A stretch of 64,000 nucleotides of DNA. Source: Bacteroidales bacterium WCE2004. GTDB lineage: Bacteria > Bacteroidota > Bacteroidia > Bacteroidales > UBA932. Below, one piece after another: positions 26,172 through 35,417 of the stretch; position 1 is the first letter of the stretch; the number at the start of each line of letters is the position of its first letter. Under the pieces are notes generated by a model. The model was not told where the DNA came from and ran no database searches. It saw only the letters and a program-made list of their open reading frames with translations. The position numbers and the translations under genes are program-made. Location: positions 620,001-684,000 of the forward strand of contig FUZR01000002.1 in NCBI GenBank assembly GCA_900167895.1, written 5' to 3'.

Positions 26172-28271
26172 TTAGATTCTGTGGATTTTGACGACCTGCT
26201 TGAGCGCGCCGACCTGCGAGAGGACCTTGTCCAGCTCGGCGCTGGACGGCACCAGCAGGCGGATGGTGATTTCATACGTGCCGGCGCGGAGATTCTCCTT
26301 GACGTTGAAGGCGCGCATCGACACGCGGAACTGGCCGATGATGTCCATGATGGCGCTGAGCACCGGATGGTCCAGGTCGGCTGTGACGGCCAGGGTGCAC
26401 TGGAAGTCGCCCTGGCTGGGATTGTCCTGCCAGACGACCTTCTGGATGCGGTAGGGATAGCGCTCCATCAGCATGGCGGCGTTGGGGCACGACATGCGGT
26501 GGATCTTGATGCCCTCGGTGCGCGTCACGAAGCCGAACACGTCGTCGCCGAACACGGGGTTGCAGCACTTGGACATCTTGTATTCCAGGCCTTTGACGTT
26601 CTTGGCGTTGATGACGAGGATGTCGTCGGAGGTGGTGCCGGCGTAGCCCTTGGGCTTCGCGGCCTCCTCCACCTCGACGGCCGGCTGGGCGGGACGCTCC
26701 TGCCGGGCCTCCTGCTTCTGCAGGATGAAGGCCTTGATCTCGTTGACGTCCACCTCCTCGCGGGCGATGGCCGCCATGAACGGGAGGACGGAAGGATACT
26801 TGCGGGCCTTGAGGAACTCCATCATCCATTCGTCCGGGAACTCGAGTTTCCAGTTGCGCAGACGCCGCTCCAGGAGCTCGCGGCCATCCGAGGCGGCCTT
26901 GCGCTCCTCGGCGTCCAGCTCCTGCTTGATCTTGGTGCGGGCCTTGGACGAGATGACCCAGTTCAGCCAGTCGCGGTTGGGACGCTGGTCCTTGCGGGTC
27001 AGGATCTCCACCACGTCGCCCGTCTTGAGCTTCTCGCGGATGGGGACGGCCTTGCCGTTGACGCGGCCGCCAGTGCAGTGGCACCCCAGGCCGGAGTGGA
27101 TATGGAAGGCGAAGTCCAGCACGGAGGCGCCGGCCGGGAGGATGCGCAGCTCGCCCGTCGGCGTGAAGACGAAGATCTCGCGCGACGGCGGGGACGGCAG
27201 GTCCTCCGGCGCAGCCTCGAAAGGATGCTCCAGCGCGTCGCGCACCGTCTGCAGCCAGCGGTCGATGGACGCCTCGTGGCGGATGCCCTTGTAGGCCCAG
27301 TGCGCGGCGTTGCCGCTCTCGGCCTCGATGTCCATCCGCCGCGTGCGGATCTGGACCTCGAGGGCCTGGCCCTTCTTGTTCTTGACGGTGATATGGAGCG
27401 ACTCGTAGCCGTTGGGACGCGGCGTGGTGAGCCAGTCGCGCAGGCGCCTGGTGTCGGATTCGTATTCTTCGGTCACGTAGGAGAACACCTTCCAGCAGAG
27501 GTCCTTCTCCACCTTGGGATCTTCGTCGCAGTCGATGATGAAGCGGATGGCGAACACGTCGTAGATGCCCTCGAAGGGAACCTTCTGCACCTGCATCTTG
27601 CGGTAGATGGAGTAGGCGCTCTTGGTGCGGATCTTCAGCTTGTAGACGATCCCGGCGTCGGAGAGCTTCTTCTTCAGCGGCTCGATGAACTCAGCCGTGA
27701 TCTGCTCGCGGTCCTTCTCCGTGGCCTTCAGCTTGTTGGTGATGGCGCGGTAGGACTCGGGGTCCGCATAGCGGAAATAGATGTTGCCCAGCTCGTTGTT
27801 GATGTTGTACAGGCCGAGCTGGTGCGCCAGCGGCATGTAGAGCATCAGGGTCTCGAGGAGTTTCTGGTCGCGGGAGGCCTTGGGGAAGAGCTGCAGGCTG
27901 CGCATCACCTCCAGCCGGTCCGCGATCTTGAGCACGGTCACGCGCGGGTCGGTGGAGTACTGGACGATGAGCTTCTTGTAGTTCTCCGCCTCCAGACGGG
28001 TGTCCTTGGGCTTGATGGTCGAGATCTTGTTGAGGCCGTCCACCAGCGTCCGCACGTCCTGCGGAAACGCGCTGATGTCCACGTCCTTATGGATACGCGT
28101 GGCTTCGTGCAGATAGACGGCGGCCACGCACACGTCCGGGAGGCCAATCTCGTCTTCGACGATCCTGGCCACCTGGTCCGGGTGTCCGATGAACGGGGTC
28201 CCGTCATAGCGGGTCTCGTCCTTCAGCGCCTCCAGCGCCACCGCGCGGGCTTTTTCGATCAAATTGTCCAT
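26172..28271 (-). CDS. RelA/SpoT family (p)ppGpp synthetase with altered hydrolase motif
   Basis: 699 aa from MDNLIEKARA at 28271; the open frame extends upstream but only through non-coding repeat DNA. Domains: HD-type N-terminus (about 1-160), synthetase (GYESLHITV and EVQIRTRRMD), TGS (FTPTGELRILPAG), a helical middle and a C-terminal ACT. In the N-terminus the usual HD pair reads YLHEATR (His55-Glu56), with His30 and Asp118 in KIADRLEVM kept. Loss of the Asp suggests weak or no ppGpp hydrolysis, i.e. RelA-like function; that is inference. Stringent-response alarmone enzyme, cytosolic, ribosome-associated. Confidence 0.92.
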   Translation of the reverse strand: MDNLIEKARAVALEALKDETRYDGTPFIGHPDQVARIVEDEIGLPDVCVAAVYLHEATRIHKDVDISAFPQDVRTLVDGLNKISTIKPKDTRLEAENYKKLIVQYSTDPRVTVLKIADRLEVMRSLQLFPKASRDQKLLETLMLYMPLAHQLGLYNINNELGNIYFRYADPESYRAITNKLKATEKDREQITAEFIEPLKKKLSDAGIVYKLKIRTKSAYSIYRKMQVQKVPFEGIYDVFAIRFIIDCDEDPKVEKDLCWKVFSYVTEEYESDTRRLRDWLTTPRPNGYESLHITVKNKKGQALEVQIRTRRMDIEAESGNAAHWAYKGIRHEASIDRWLQTVRDALEHPFEAAPEDLPSPPSREIFVFTPTGELRILPAGASVLDFAFHIHSGLGCHCTGGRVNGKAVPIREKLKTGDVVEILTRKDQRPNRDWLNWVISSKARTKIKQELDAEERKAASDGRELLERRLRNWKLEFPDEWMMEFLKARKYPSVLPFMAAIAREEVDVNEIKAFILQKQEARQERPAQPAVEVEEAAKPKGYAGTTSDDILVINAKNVKGLEYKMSKCCNPVFGDDVFGFVTRTEGIKIHRMSCPNAAMLMERYPYRIQKVVWQDNPSQGDFQCTLAVTADLDHPVLSAIMDIIGQFRVSMRAFNVKENLRAGTYEITIRLLVPSSAELDKVLSQVGALKQVVKIHRI

Positions 28272-28322
28272 CAGGACAAATATAGCAATAATTCCTAAGA
28301 TTCGCCTCCAGGGTATGCAGAT

Positions 28323-28449
28323 GGCCTGCAAGGGAGAACTGCCCCCAGCAAACCATGCCACCCTCGGCTTAGAGGGAGGGGCCCGCTTACGAAGTAAGTG
28401 GGAGGGGGAGCGAAGCGACGTTTGCAGGGGGCAGTTCTCCTTGCAGGCC
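28323..28449. repeat. palindromic repeat element, copy A
   Basis: Terminal arms 28323-28352 and 28421-28449 are about 29-bp inverted repeats (one mismatch, one indel). Inside is a 37-base core at 28371-28407 starting AGAGGGAGGGGCCCGCTT that matches 34 of 37 bases of a core inside polA (61621-61657), same orientation. The core folds as CCCGCTTAC-GAA-GTAAGTGGG. This element fills the gap between rel and the downstream DMT transporter gene end. Confidence 0.75.
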
Positions 28450-28455
28450 GCTAAA

Positions 28456-29358
28456 TCAGCTCTTGGCAGCGCGCGAGCGGCTGACCAGGAAGACGCCGCC
28501 GAAGACCAGCACGGCAGCGACGGCCTTCTGCCAGGTGAAGCGATCCATCCCGATGGCGATGCTCAGCGCCGCGGCGATCATCGGCTGGAGATAGGAATAC
28601 ATGCTGACCAGCGTGGGCCGCAGATGCTTCTGCCCCACCGGGATCAGGAAATACGCCACGAACGTGGCAAAGAAGATGACATAGCCGATCTCCAGGCCCA
28701 CCTTCGGCGTGAAAGCGGCATAGTCCGTCGCCCACAGCCCCTGCCAGGAGAACGGCAGCGACAGCAACATCGAGAAGAGGAACATCCACTTCATGAACGT
28801 CACCACGCTATAGCGCGAAATCAGCGGACGGAACGCGCCCAGATAAGCCGCGAAGCTCATCCCGTTGACCAGCAGCAGCACCACGCCCAGCGGCTGCGTG
28901 CGGTCCACCGCGCCCGGCGCGTGCACGGAATTGAAGATCAGCAGCAACACGCCCGCCAGGCTGACCGCCACGCCGCCCGCCTTCTTGAACGTGATCGGCT
29001 CCCCCAGGAACAGGAAAGCGAAACACATCGTGTAGATCGGCGTCAGCGAGCCCAGCACCGCACAGTCGATCGAAGTCGACAGCCCGATGGCGAACAGGAA
29101 ACTCAGCTGCGGGACAAAAAGCCCCAGGAAAGACGCCAGCACCATCCGCAGCAGGTCCTTCCCCGCCACCTTTTCCTTCGGGAGAAAGAGCGACAGGAGC
29201 CAGAACAGCGCCGTGGCGCCGACGGCGCGCAGCGTGAACAGCACCATCGGGGACACCGCGCCCGAATTGGCGATGTCCTTGTTGAAGACGATATTGAATC
29301 CGAAAATGGCGTAGGCCCCGGCCGCGGCCAGGTGCCCGCCGAACTTACTTCTTTCCAT
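28456..29358 (-). CDS. DMT-superfamily (EamA) transporter
   Basis: 300 aa with ten hydrophobic segments in two EamA repeats, e.g. HLAAAGAYAIFGFNIVF at the N-terminus, AVLGSLTPIYTMCFAFLFLGEPIT at the end of repeat one and SYLQPMIAAALSIAIGMDRFTW followed by VLVFGGVFLVSRS in repeat two. Small-metabolite exporter or importer in the inner membrane; substrate not predictable. The start overlaps the CNNM gene by 14 bases, so they are likely cotranscribed. Confidence 0.9.
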   Translation of the reverse strand: MERSKFGGHLAAAGAYAIFGFNIVFNKDIANSGAVSPMVLFTLRAVGATALFWLLSLFLPKEKVAGKDLLRMVLASFLGLFVPQLSFLFAIGLSTSIDCAVLGSLTPIYTMCFAFLFLGEPITFKKAGGVAVSLAGVLLLIFNSVHAPGAVDRTQPLGVVLLLVNGMSFAAYLGAFRPLISRYSVVTFMKWMFLFSMLLSLPFSWQGLWATDYAAFTPKVGLEIGYVIFFATFVAYFLIPVGQKHLRPTLVSMYSYLQPMIAAALSIAIGMDRFTWQKAVAAVLVFGGVFLVSRSRAAKS

Positions 29359-30391
29359 CCTTGGCCGGAACCACCCGCTTCTTCCACTTGTCGCGGGCCA
29401 GCTGCTGCATGTCGCGGACCGTGTCGTTCTCGTCCACGATTTCGCTGCCGAGCAGCGTCTCGATGACGTCTTCCAGCGTCAGGATGCCCTGGAAGCTGCC
29501 GTATTCATTGATGATGATGGCAATCTGCTCGTCCTTGGTGAGCATCTCGTCCCAGATCTGGTCGAGGGGCGTGTCCTCGTCGAAGGTCGCCACGTCGCGG
29601 CGGATGTCGCCGAGCGTGAGGTCGAACTTGTCCTCGGCCATCAGCTGGAGCGCCTCCATCCGCAGGATGTAGCCCGTGATGTACTCGTCGTTGTCGGCGT
29701 AGACCGGGATCCGGCTGTGGTGGCGGTAGCGCTTGTTCTTGTAGAACGCCTTCAGCGTCATGGACTCGGGCGCGATCTCGCAGACGACCCGCGGGGTCAT
29801 CACGTCGAACGCCTTGACCTCGTCCATGCTGATGAGGTTCTGGATGATCGTGTTCTCGTCTTCCTCCAGGTCGCCCTCCTCCTCCGCGACGTTCGCCATC
29901 GCGCTCACCTCCTCGCGGGACACCGCGCTCTCCACCTCCTTCGGGGTGATGAGCTTGGTGAGGAGTTCGATGAGCAGCACGAGCGGGTACATCACGAAGA
30001 TCAGCACCCGGATCGCGCGCGTGGCAAAGCCCATCAGGGACTTCCAGCGCGTGGTGCCGAGGGTCTTGGGGATGATCTCGGAGAACACGAGGATCAGGAT
30101 GGTCATCAGGGCGCTGACGAGCCCGAACCATTCCGATCCGAAGATGATCGTTGCCTGTCGGCCCACCCCGGCCGCGCCGATGGTGTTCGCTATCGTGTTG
30201 AGCGACAGGATCGCGGCGATCGGCCGGGAGGAATCCTGCTTGTATTCCTTGAAGCGGGGTGCGGGCTTGTAGCCCTCTTCCTCCCGCATCGTGATGTAGG
30301 AGATCGGGGTGGACATCAGCGTCGCCTCCAGGATCGAACAGAGGAACGAGATGGCCATCGCGCCCAGCAGGAAAAGCAGCAGGAGTGCCAT
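29345..30391 (-). CDS. CNNM/CorC-type hemolysin family protein
   Basis: 348 aa. N-terminal CNNM transmembrane domain (LLLLFLLGAMAISFLCSILEA, AATIIFGSEWFG-like region, FSEIIPKTLGTT) followed by a CBS pair (FDVMTPRVVCEI, SRIPVYADNDEYITGYI, IIINEYGSFQGILTLEDVIE). The usual C-terminal CorC_HlyC transporter-associated domain is absent: the chain ends soon after the CBS pair. Family roles include magnesium or divalent cation efflux. Inner membrane. Confidence 0.9.
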   Translation of the reverse strand: MALLLLFLLGAMAISFLCSILEATLMSTPISYITMREEEGYKPAPRFKEYKQDSSRPIAAILSLNTIANTIGAAGVGRQATIIFGSEWFGLVSALMTILILVFSEIIPKTLGTTRWKSLMGFATRAIRVLIFVMYPLVLLIELLTKLITPKEVESAVSREEVSAMANVAEEEGDLEEDENTIIQNLISMDEVKAFDVMTPRVVCEIAPESMTLKAFYKNKRYRHHSRIPVYADNDEYITGYILRMEALQLMAEDKFDLTLGDIRRDVATFDEDTPLDQIWDEMLTKDEQIAIIINEYGSFQGILTLEDVIETLLGSEIVDENDTVRDMQQLARDKWKKRVVPAKDGKK

Positions 30392-30410
30392 ACAGGGGTC
30401 GGTTTAGAAA

Positions 30411-31646
30411 TTAGAAAGTATACTTCACCATCAGCTGAAGCCGGTGGTTGCGGATCCAGTGGAGATTCTCCGTCGCGAGGCCGCGCACGTCGTTGGCGCC
30501 GAAGGAGCCGTACTGGACGCCCGTCAGCTCATACTCGAGACCGAAGGCGACCTTGCCGAGGTTGTAGATGAACTCCGGCGAGACACGGAACATCCGGTTC
30601 ATGTTGGAGAAGCTGTTCTTGCTGAAGAAGAGGTGGTTCTTGTCGCTGGAGATCAGCTCCTTGGCGGTGCCGAAGTTGCGCACATAGCCGCCGAAGAGGA
30701 CGAACTGCGCCTTCTTGCCGTAGCTGAAGGACACCCAGGAGGAGGAGTTGCGCGTGGGAGCGTACTCATAGCTGCCGTCTGCCGTGACGGAAGTGATGCC
30801 GTAGCCGCCGTTGAGGTTCATGTGCTCGCCGGCCTGGGCGAAGATGGTCTTTGCCTTGACGGAGAACAGGCCCTTGCTGTACTCGGCGTAAAGGAACGGG
30901 CTCACCGTCGTGATGCGGTCGGAGACCTTGTGCAGCCCGTCGTCGTGGCGCGGCTTGATGGACAGGACGTCCACACCGGCCTTGGCGGCGAAGCCGTTGG
31001 CCTTGTAGCCGAGGCCGAAGTAGACCTCCGGTGTGCCGGCGTACTTGATGTAGTCGGCGGAGGCGCCGCCCGGTCCGGCGGAGGTGTACTGCATCTGCCA
31101 GAGGGCGGAGGCGGTCAGGGTCAGCTCATTGGAGAGCTTCAGGTCCATCGTGGCCTGCGGGGTGCGGCTGAACGGGCCGAACGGGGCGCCCGTGTTGAGG
31201 GCGAAGACGTGCGGCATGTCGGCAGCCATCGGGTGCCAGGCCTGGCCGACCTTCAGGGAGAAGGCGTTCTTGTTCATCGTCAGGTAGGCCTGACGGAGGC
31301 GGAACAGGGCGGTGCCGGTCACGCCGGACACGCCGGCGTAGAAGTCGGCCTCCAGCTTGGCGCCGACCTTCCAGCCCTCGATCTGGTAGCCCGTCACGTC
31401 AAGTCCCAGACGGGACGTGATGGCGGCAAAGGCGAAGGTGTGCTGCGCGTTCAGGTCCTGCCCGTCGACCACGTTGCGGTCTTTCGGCAGGTAATAGAAA
31501 AAGTCTTCCGTGCCGTACACGCTCTCACGGGAATCGGCGACGGCGTAGTTGCGGATGAATCCGTACCACTTGAACTGGGTGTCCTGCGCGCCGGCGTTCA
31601 GGGACGCGGCCAGCAGGGCGACGGCCAGGATGAATTTCTTGCTCAT
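30411..31646 (-). CDS. outer-membrane porin-like beta-barrel protein (DcaP-like)
   Basis: 411 aa with a signal peptide (FILAVALLAASLNAGAQ) and a C-terminal aromatic residue (LQLMVKYTF), typical of outer-membrane barrels. The body alternates aromatic/hydrophobic strands with polar turns (e.g. KVGAKLEADFYAGV, LFRLRQAYLTMN, SLKVGQAWHPMAADMPHVF). It resembles DcaP/porin-like proteins. It lies just downstream of the DASS transporter, separated by a terminator hairpin, so the pair may import dicarboxylates across both membranes. Confidence 0.8.
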   Translation of the reverse strand: MSKKFILAVALLAASLNAGAQDTQFKWYGFIRNYAVADSRESVYGTEDFFYYLPKDRNVVDGQDLNAQHTFAFAAITSRLGLDVTGYQIEGWKVGAKLEADFYAGVSGVTGTALFRLRQAYLTMNKNAFSLKVGQAWHPMAADMPHVFALNTGAPFGPFSRTPQATMDLKLSNELTLTASALWQMQYTSAGPGGASADYIKYAGTPEVYFGLGYKANGFAAKAGVDVLSIKPRHDDGLHKVSDRITTVSPFLYAEYSKGLFSVKAKTIFAQAGEHMNLNGGYGITSVTADGSYEYAPTRNSSSWVSFSYGKKAQFVLFGGYVRNFGTAKELISSDKNHLFFSKNSFSNMNRMFRVSPEFIYNLGKVAFGLEYELTGVQYGSFGANDVRGLATENLHWIRNHRLQLMVKYTF

Positions 31647-31656
31647 ATCAATAAAT

Positions 31657-31690
31657 CAAAAACTGGTGGTCCCGGTCGGGGGACCACCAG
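31657..31690 (-). terminator. terminator after the DASS transporter gene
   Basis: A perfect 11-bp stem CTGGTGGTCCC / GGGACCACCAG (31663-31690, loop of 6), followed on the minus strand by a T-run (31662-31658). It lies between transporter and porin genes, so the porin must be served by read-through or its own promoter. Confidence 0.8.
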
Positions 31691-31705
31691 AGAAAAGTCT
31701 TGGAA

Positions 31706-33154
31706 TTAAGCGAACGGGAACAGCTTGGTCAGCCAGAAGTAGCCGAGCACGAAGCCGATGACACCGATCACGATGCCCACCTTGGTCATATCCTTGGTCG
31801 AGACCATACCCGTGGCGGACGCGATGGCGTTCGGCGGGGTGGAGATCGGGAACAGCATGGCGATGGAGGCGCACAGGGCCACGAACACGGTCATGGCGCG
31901 GGTGCCGCCGATGGCCAGGAACTGGGCGTTGTTGGCAGCCTCGGGATCGGCCATACCGGAAGCGATCACCATCAGGATCGGGATCAGCAGGGCCGCCGTG
32001 GCGGAGTTGGAGATGAAGTTGGACAGGAAGTAGCAGACCACACCGGCCACGATCATCACCAGCACGACGGACATGGAGCCGAACGGAATGGCGTCGATGA
32101 GCACCTTGGCCAGACCCGTGTCCTGCATCAGGTAGCCGAGGCAGAAGCCACCGGCGACGAGCCAGAGGACGTTCCAGTTGATCTCCTTGATCTCTTCCTT
32201 GCCGAAAAGGCCCGTGGCCGTGAAGACGCCGAGCGGGACCCAGGCCACGATGTTGGAGTTGATCTTGGTGAGGCTCTCCGTCGCCCACAGGAGGATCGTA
32301 CCGACGAAGGTGATCCAGACGACATAGAGTTTCCAGTCTTTCTTGCGGGTGTTCTCCGGAATCTCGAGGACCAGTTTCTTGGTCTTGAACGGGAAGAAGA
32401 GGCGCAGGAGGAACCACGCGATGAGGATCATGATCAGCACGTAGGGAATCATATGGAGGCACCAGTCCGGGAAAGCGATGTCGAGGCCGGCCTGCTCCAG
32501 GGCGCCCTTGGCGGTCGCGTTCGGCGGGGTGCCGATCGGCGTGCCGATGCCGCCGAGGTTGGCGGCGACGGGAATGGACAGCGCCAGGCCGATCTTGCCC
32601 TTGTCATCGGCCGGGAGCTTGGAGAGCACCGGGGTGAGGAGGGCCAGCATCATGGCGGCGGTGGCGGTGTTGGACATGAACATCGAGAAGATGGCGATCA
32701 TCGCCAGGAAGCCCAGGAGGACGATCTCCGGCTTGGTGCCGAAGACCTTGAGCAGCGCGCGGGCGATGGTGACGTCCAGGCCGTATTTCTCGGCCATGAT
32801 GGCGAGCACGAAGCCGCCGAGGAAGAGCATCACCACCGGGTCTGCCATCGAGGACATGATCCGGCCGTAAGGGACGAGCGTGCCGTACTGCGGATCACAC
32901 AGGAACCCGATGCCCTTGTTGGAAACGGTCAACAGGGCGATGAGGATCACCAGCAGGGAGGTGGTCCAGTTCGGGATGATCTCGCAGATCCACATCAGGG
33001 CGGCGAAGACGAACAGTGCGATAACCCGCTGTTGGACAACGGTAAGGCCTTCGATCCCGAAAGTGGAGACCGGAAGGGCCCAGAGAAGGATTGTGATGAT
33101 CAGCACGATGGGCAGAAGCACACAATACTTGACAGAAAAAGTGCTGTTGGACAT
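31706..33154 (-). CDS. SLC13/DASS family sodium:anion (dicarboxylate) symporter
   Basis: 482 aa, about 12 membrane segments in two repeats. Each repeat carries the sodium/substrate SNT-type signature: SNTATAAMML with GTPIGTPPNA in the first and SNSATAALL with FPISTPPNAIA in the second. Such proteins take up succinate, malate, citrate or sulfate with Na+. Substrate inferred only by family. Preceded by a good promoter and followed by a terminator. Confidence 0.93.
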   Translation of the reverse strand: MSNSTFSVKYCVLLPIVLIITILLWALPVSTFGIEGLTVVQQRVIALFVFAALMWICEIIPNWTTSLLVILIALLTVSNKGIGFLCDPQYGTLVPYGRIMSSMADPVVMLFLGGFVLAIMAEKYGLDVTIARALLKVFGTKPEIVLLGFLAMIAIFSMFMSNTATAAMMLALLTPVLSKLPADDKGKIGLALSIPVAANLGGIGTPIGTPPNATAKGALEQAGLDIAFPDWCLHMIPYVLIMILIAWFLLRLFFPFKTKKLVLEIPENTRKKDWKLYVVWITFVGTILLWATESLTKINSNIVAWVPLGVFTATGLFGKEEIKEINWNVLWLVAGGFCLGYLMQDTGLAKVLIDAIPFGSMSVVLVMIVAGVVCYFLSNFISNSATAALLIPILMVIASGMADPEAANNAQFLAIGGTRAMTVFVALCASIAMLFPISTPPNAIASATGMVSTKDMTKVGIVIGVIGFVLGYFWLTKLFPFA

Positions 33155-33194
33155 ATAATTGATACTAACTACTTGTCTTGCCTGAAAGGCGGCG

Positions 33195-33225
33195 CAAATT
33201 TAGGCAATAAAAAGGTAAAAGCAAA
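33195..33225 (-). promoter_or_regulatory. promoter of the DASS transporter gene
   Basis: On the minus strand TTTG (33225-33222) and TAAATTTG (33202-33195) match the -33 and -7 boxes with exactly 23 bases between first bases. The 5' leader would be about 40 bases. Confidence 0.65.
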
Positions 33226-33375
33226 GGAATCACCGGGATAAAAGAAGTCACGGCCCCGGGGTGATCCGCCGTCCTGTCCGGCCGGGCCCCGAAGCCGCGC
33301 TCTAAAAACACACTAACTTTTATCCGGATGCAAAATTAGATACCTCCCGATGAAATAAAAATCCCCATTTATGGC

Positions 33376-33383
33376 TATTTTTG
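33376..33383 (+). promoter_or_regulatory. -7 box of the M3 peptidase gene
   Basis: TATTTTTG lies 5 bases before the ATG at 33388, implying an almost leaderless transcript. No clear -33 box. The rest of the 33155-33387 spacer holds the divergent promoter and a weak inverted repeat ATCACC/GGTGAT. Confidence 0.4.
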
Positions 33384-33387
33384 CAGT

Positions 33388-35415
33388 ATGGACAATCCGT
33401 TACTGGTTTCTTCCACCCTCCCCTTCGGGGCGCCGCGCTTCGACCTGATCCGCCAGGAGCACTATCTGCCGGCCTTCCGGGCGGCCATCGAGGCCGGCAA
33501 GGCCGAGGTGGACGCCATCGCCGCCAGCCCGGAGGCGCCTTCCTTCGCCAACACCGTCGAGGCCCTCGAATTCTCGGGCGCCGACCTGGACCGCGTCAGC
33601 GGCATCTTCTTCAACCTGCTCGAAGCCGAGAGCGACGACCGGATGCAGGAGATCGCCGAGGAGGTCTCTCCCCTGCTGACCGACTTCGACATGTACGTGT
33701 CGCTCGACGAGGCGCTGTTCGCGCGCGTCAAGGCCGTCTATGACGGCCGGAGCGCGCTGGACCTGGCGCCCGACCAGCGCAAGCTCCTGGAAGAGAGCTA
33801 CAAGGGCTTCGTGCGCAGCGGCGCGCTGCTCGGGCCCGAAGACAAGAAGACTTATGCCCAGCTGGAGGAAGAACTCTCCCTGCTGGAGCTCAAATATGGC
33901 AAGAACGTGCTGGACGCCACCAACGCCTTCACCCTCGACCTCACGGACGAGAAGGACCTGGAGGGCCTCCCGCAATACATCCGGGACCTGGGCGCCCAGA
34001 CCGCGAAGGAGAAGGGCAGGCCGGGCTGGGTGTTCGACCTTACGCACCCCAGCTACGTCCCCTTCCTGCAATATAGCGCCCGCGCCGACCTGCGCGAGCG
34101 GATGTGGCGCGCCTACAACGGCCGCGCCCTCGGCGGCAAATACGACAACGCCGGCGTGTGCCGGCAGATCGCCGACCTGCGCCGCCGCATCGCGCAGCTG
34201 CTCGGCTACGCCGACTGGGCGGCCTACGAGCTCGAGGACCGCATGGCCAAGGACATCGGCCACGTCCGCGCGCTGCTGGACCGGCTGATGGCGCCGTCGC
34301 TGCCCGCCGCGCGCCGCGAGGTCGCGGAGCTCCTCGCCTACGCGCAGGAGCGCGGCTACGGCGAAGCGCAGATGCAGCCGTGGGACTTCGCCTACTGGTC
34401 CGAGCGCTACCGCGCCGAGCATTTCGCGCTCAGCGACGAGCAGCTCAAGCCCTATTTCCGGCTGGAGGCCTGCATCGACGCCGTGTTCGGGCTCGCCACG
34501 CGCCTCTACGGCGTGCAGTTCGTCCCGCGCCCCGACCTGCCGGGCTACCACCCCGACGTGCGCGTCTATGACGTGCAGGACGCCGACGGCCGCCACCTGG
34601 CGCTCTTCTATGCCGACTTCTTCCCCCGCCCCGGCAAGCGCGGCGGCGCGTGGATGACCAATTTCCGGGAGCTTTCCGCGCCGGGCGGCGTGGAGCAGCG
34701 CCCGTTCGTGAGCATCGTCACCAACTTCAGCAAGCCCGGCCCCGACGCGCCCTCGCTGCTGACGCACGACGAGCTGACGACCTTCCTGCACGAATTCGGG
34801 CACGCCCTGCACGGGATGCTCGCCGAGGGGCGCTACCCCTCGATGACGGGCACCAACGTCGCCCGCGACTTCGTGGAGCTGCCCTCGCAGCTGATGGAGA
34901 ACTGGGCCTTCGAGCCCGAATACCTCCGCCCCTTCGCGCGCCACTGGCAGACCGGCGAGAGCCTCCCGGAGGCGCTCATCCAGCGGCTCGTCGCCGCCCG
35001 CAACTACCACGCGGCCTACTTCCAGGTGCGCCAGCTCCGCTTCGGGCTGCTCGACCTGGCGTGGCACACGCTGCGCGAGGCGCCCGCCGACACGGCGGCG
35101 CTCGAGCAGCAGGCCTTAGCCGGCTGCGCCACCCTCCCCGACATCCCGGGAAGCTGCATCTCGACGGCCTTCAGCCACATCTTCTCCGGCGGCTACTCCG
35201 CCGGCTATTACTCCTACAAGTGGGCCGAAGTCCTCGAGGCCGACGCCTTCTCCCTCTTCCAGGAGAAGGGCATCTTCAGCCGAGAGGCCGCCGGCGCCTT
35301 CCGGGCCAATGTCCTCTCGCGCGGCAGCAGCGAGGACGAAGCCGTCCTCTACCGCCGCTTCCGCGGCCACGAGCCCGACCCTGACGCATTGTTGAAAAAA
35401 CTGGAAATCATATAG
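33388..35415 (+). CDS. dcp: M3-family oligopeptidase / peptidyl-dipeptidase (Dcp-like)
   Basis: 675 aa zinc peptidase. The zinc motif is in FLHEFGHALHGM, with the third ligand Glu in the following helix (RDFVELPSQLMENWAFEP). C-terminal substrate-binding FSGGYSAGYYSYKWAEVLEAD is highly typical of the M3A Dcp/OpdA group. There is no signal peptide, so it should act in the cytoplasm on peptides. It lies 2 bases before pncB, so the two are cotranscribed. Dcp versus OpdA-type specificity cannot be told apart here. Confidence 0.92.
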   Translation: MDNPLLVSSTLPFGAPRFDLIRQEHYLPAFRAAIEAGKAEVDAIAASPEAPSFANTVEALEFSGADLDRVSGIFFNLLEAESDDRMQEIAEEVSPLLTDFDMYVSLDEALFARVKAVYDGRSALDLAPDQRKLLEESYKGFVRSGALLGPEDKKTYAQLEEELSLLELKYGKNVLDATNAFTLDLTDEKDLEGLPQYIRDLGAQTAKEKGRPGWVFDLTHPSYVPFLQYSARADLRERMWRAYNGRALGGKYDNAGVCRQIADLRRRIAQLLGYADWAAYELEDRMAKDIGHVRALLDRLMAPSLPAARREVAELLAYAQERGYGEAQMQPWDFAYWSERYRAEHFALSDEQLKPYFRLEACIDAVFGLATRLYGVQFVPRPDLPGYHPDVRVYDVQDADGRHLALFYADFFPRPGKRGGAWMTNFRELSAPGGVEQRPFVSIVTNFSKPGPDAPSLLTHDELTTFLHEFGHALHGMLAEGRYPSMTGTNVARDFVELPSQLMENWAFEPEYLRPFARHWQTGESLPEALIQRLVAARNYHAAYFQVRQLRFGLLDLAWHTLREAPADTAALEQQALAGCATLPDIPGSCISTAFSHIFSGGYSAGYYSYKWAEVLEADAFSLFQEKGIFSREAAGAFRANVLSRGSSEDEAVLYRRFRGHEPDPDALLKKLEII

Positions 35416-35417
35416 CT

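Noticed and set aside
26172..28361. Longer start for the rel gene at 28361
   Set aside because: The added 30 residues are encoded by the repeat element upstream; MDNLIEKARA at 28271 fits the family.
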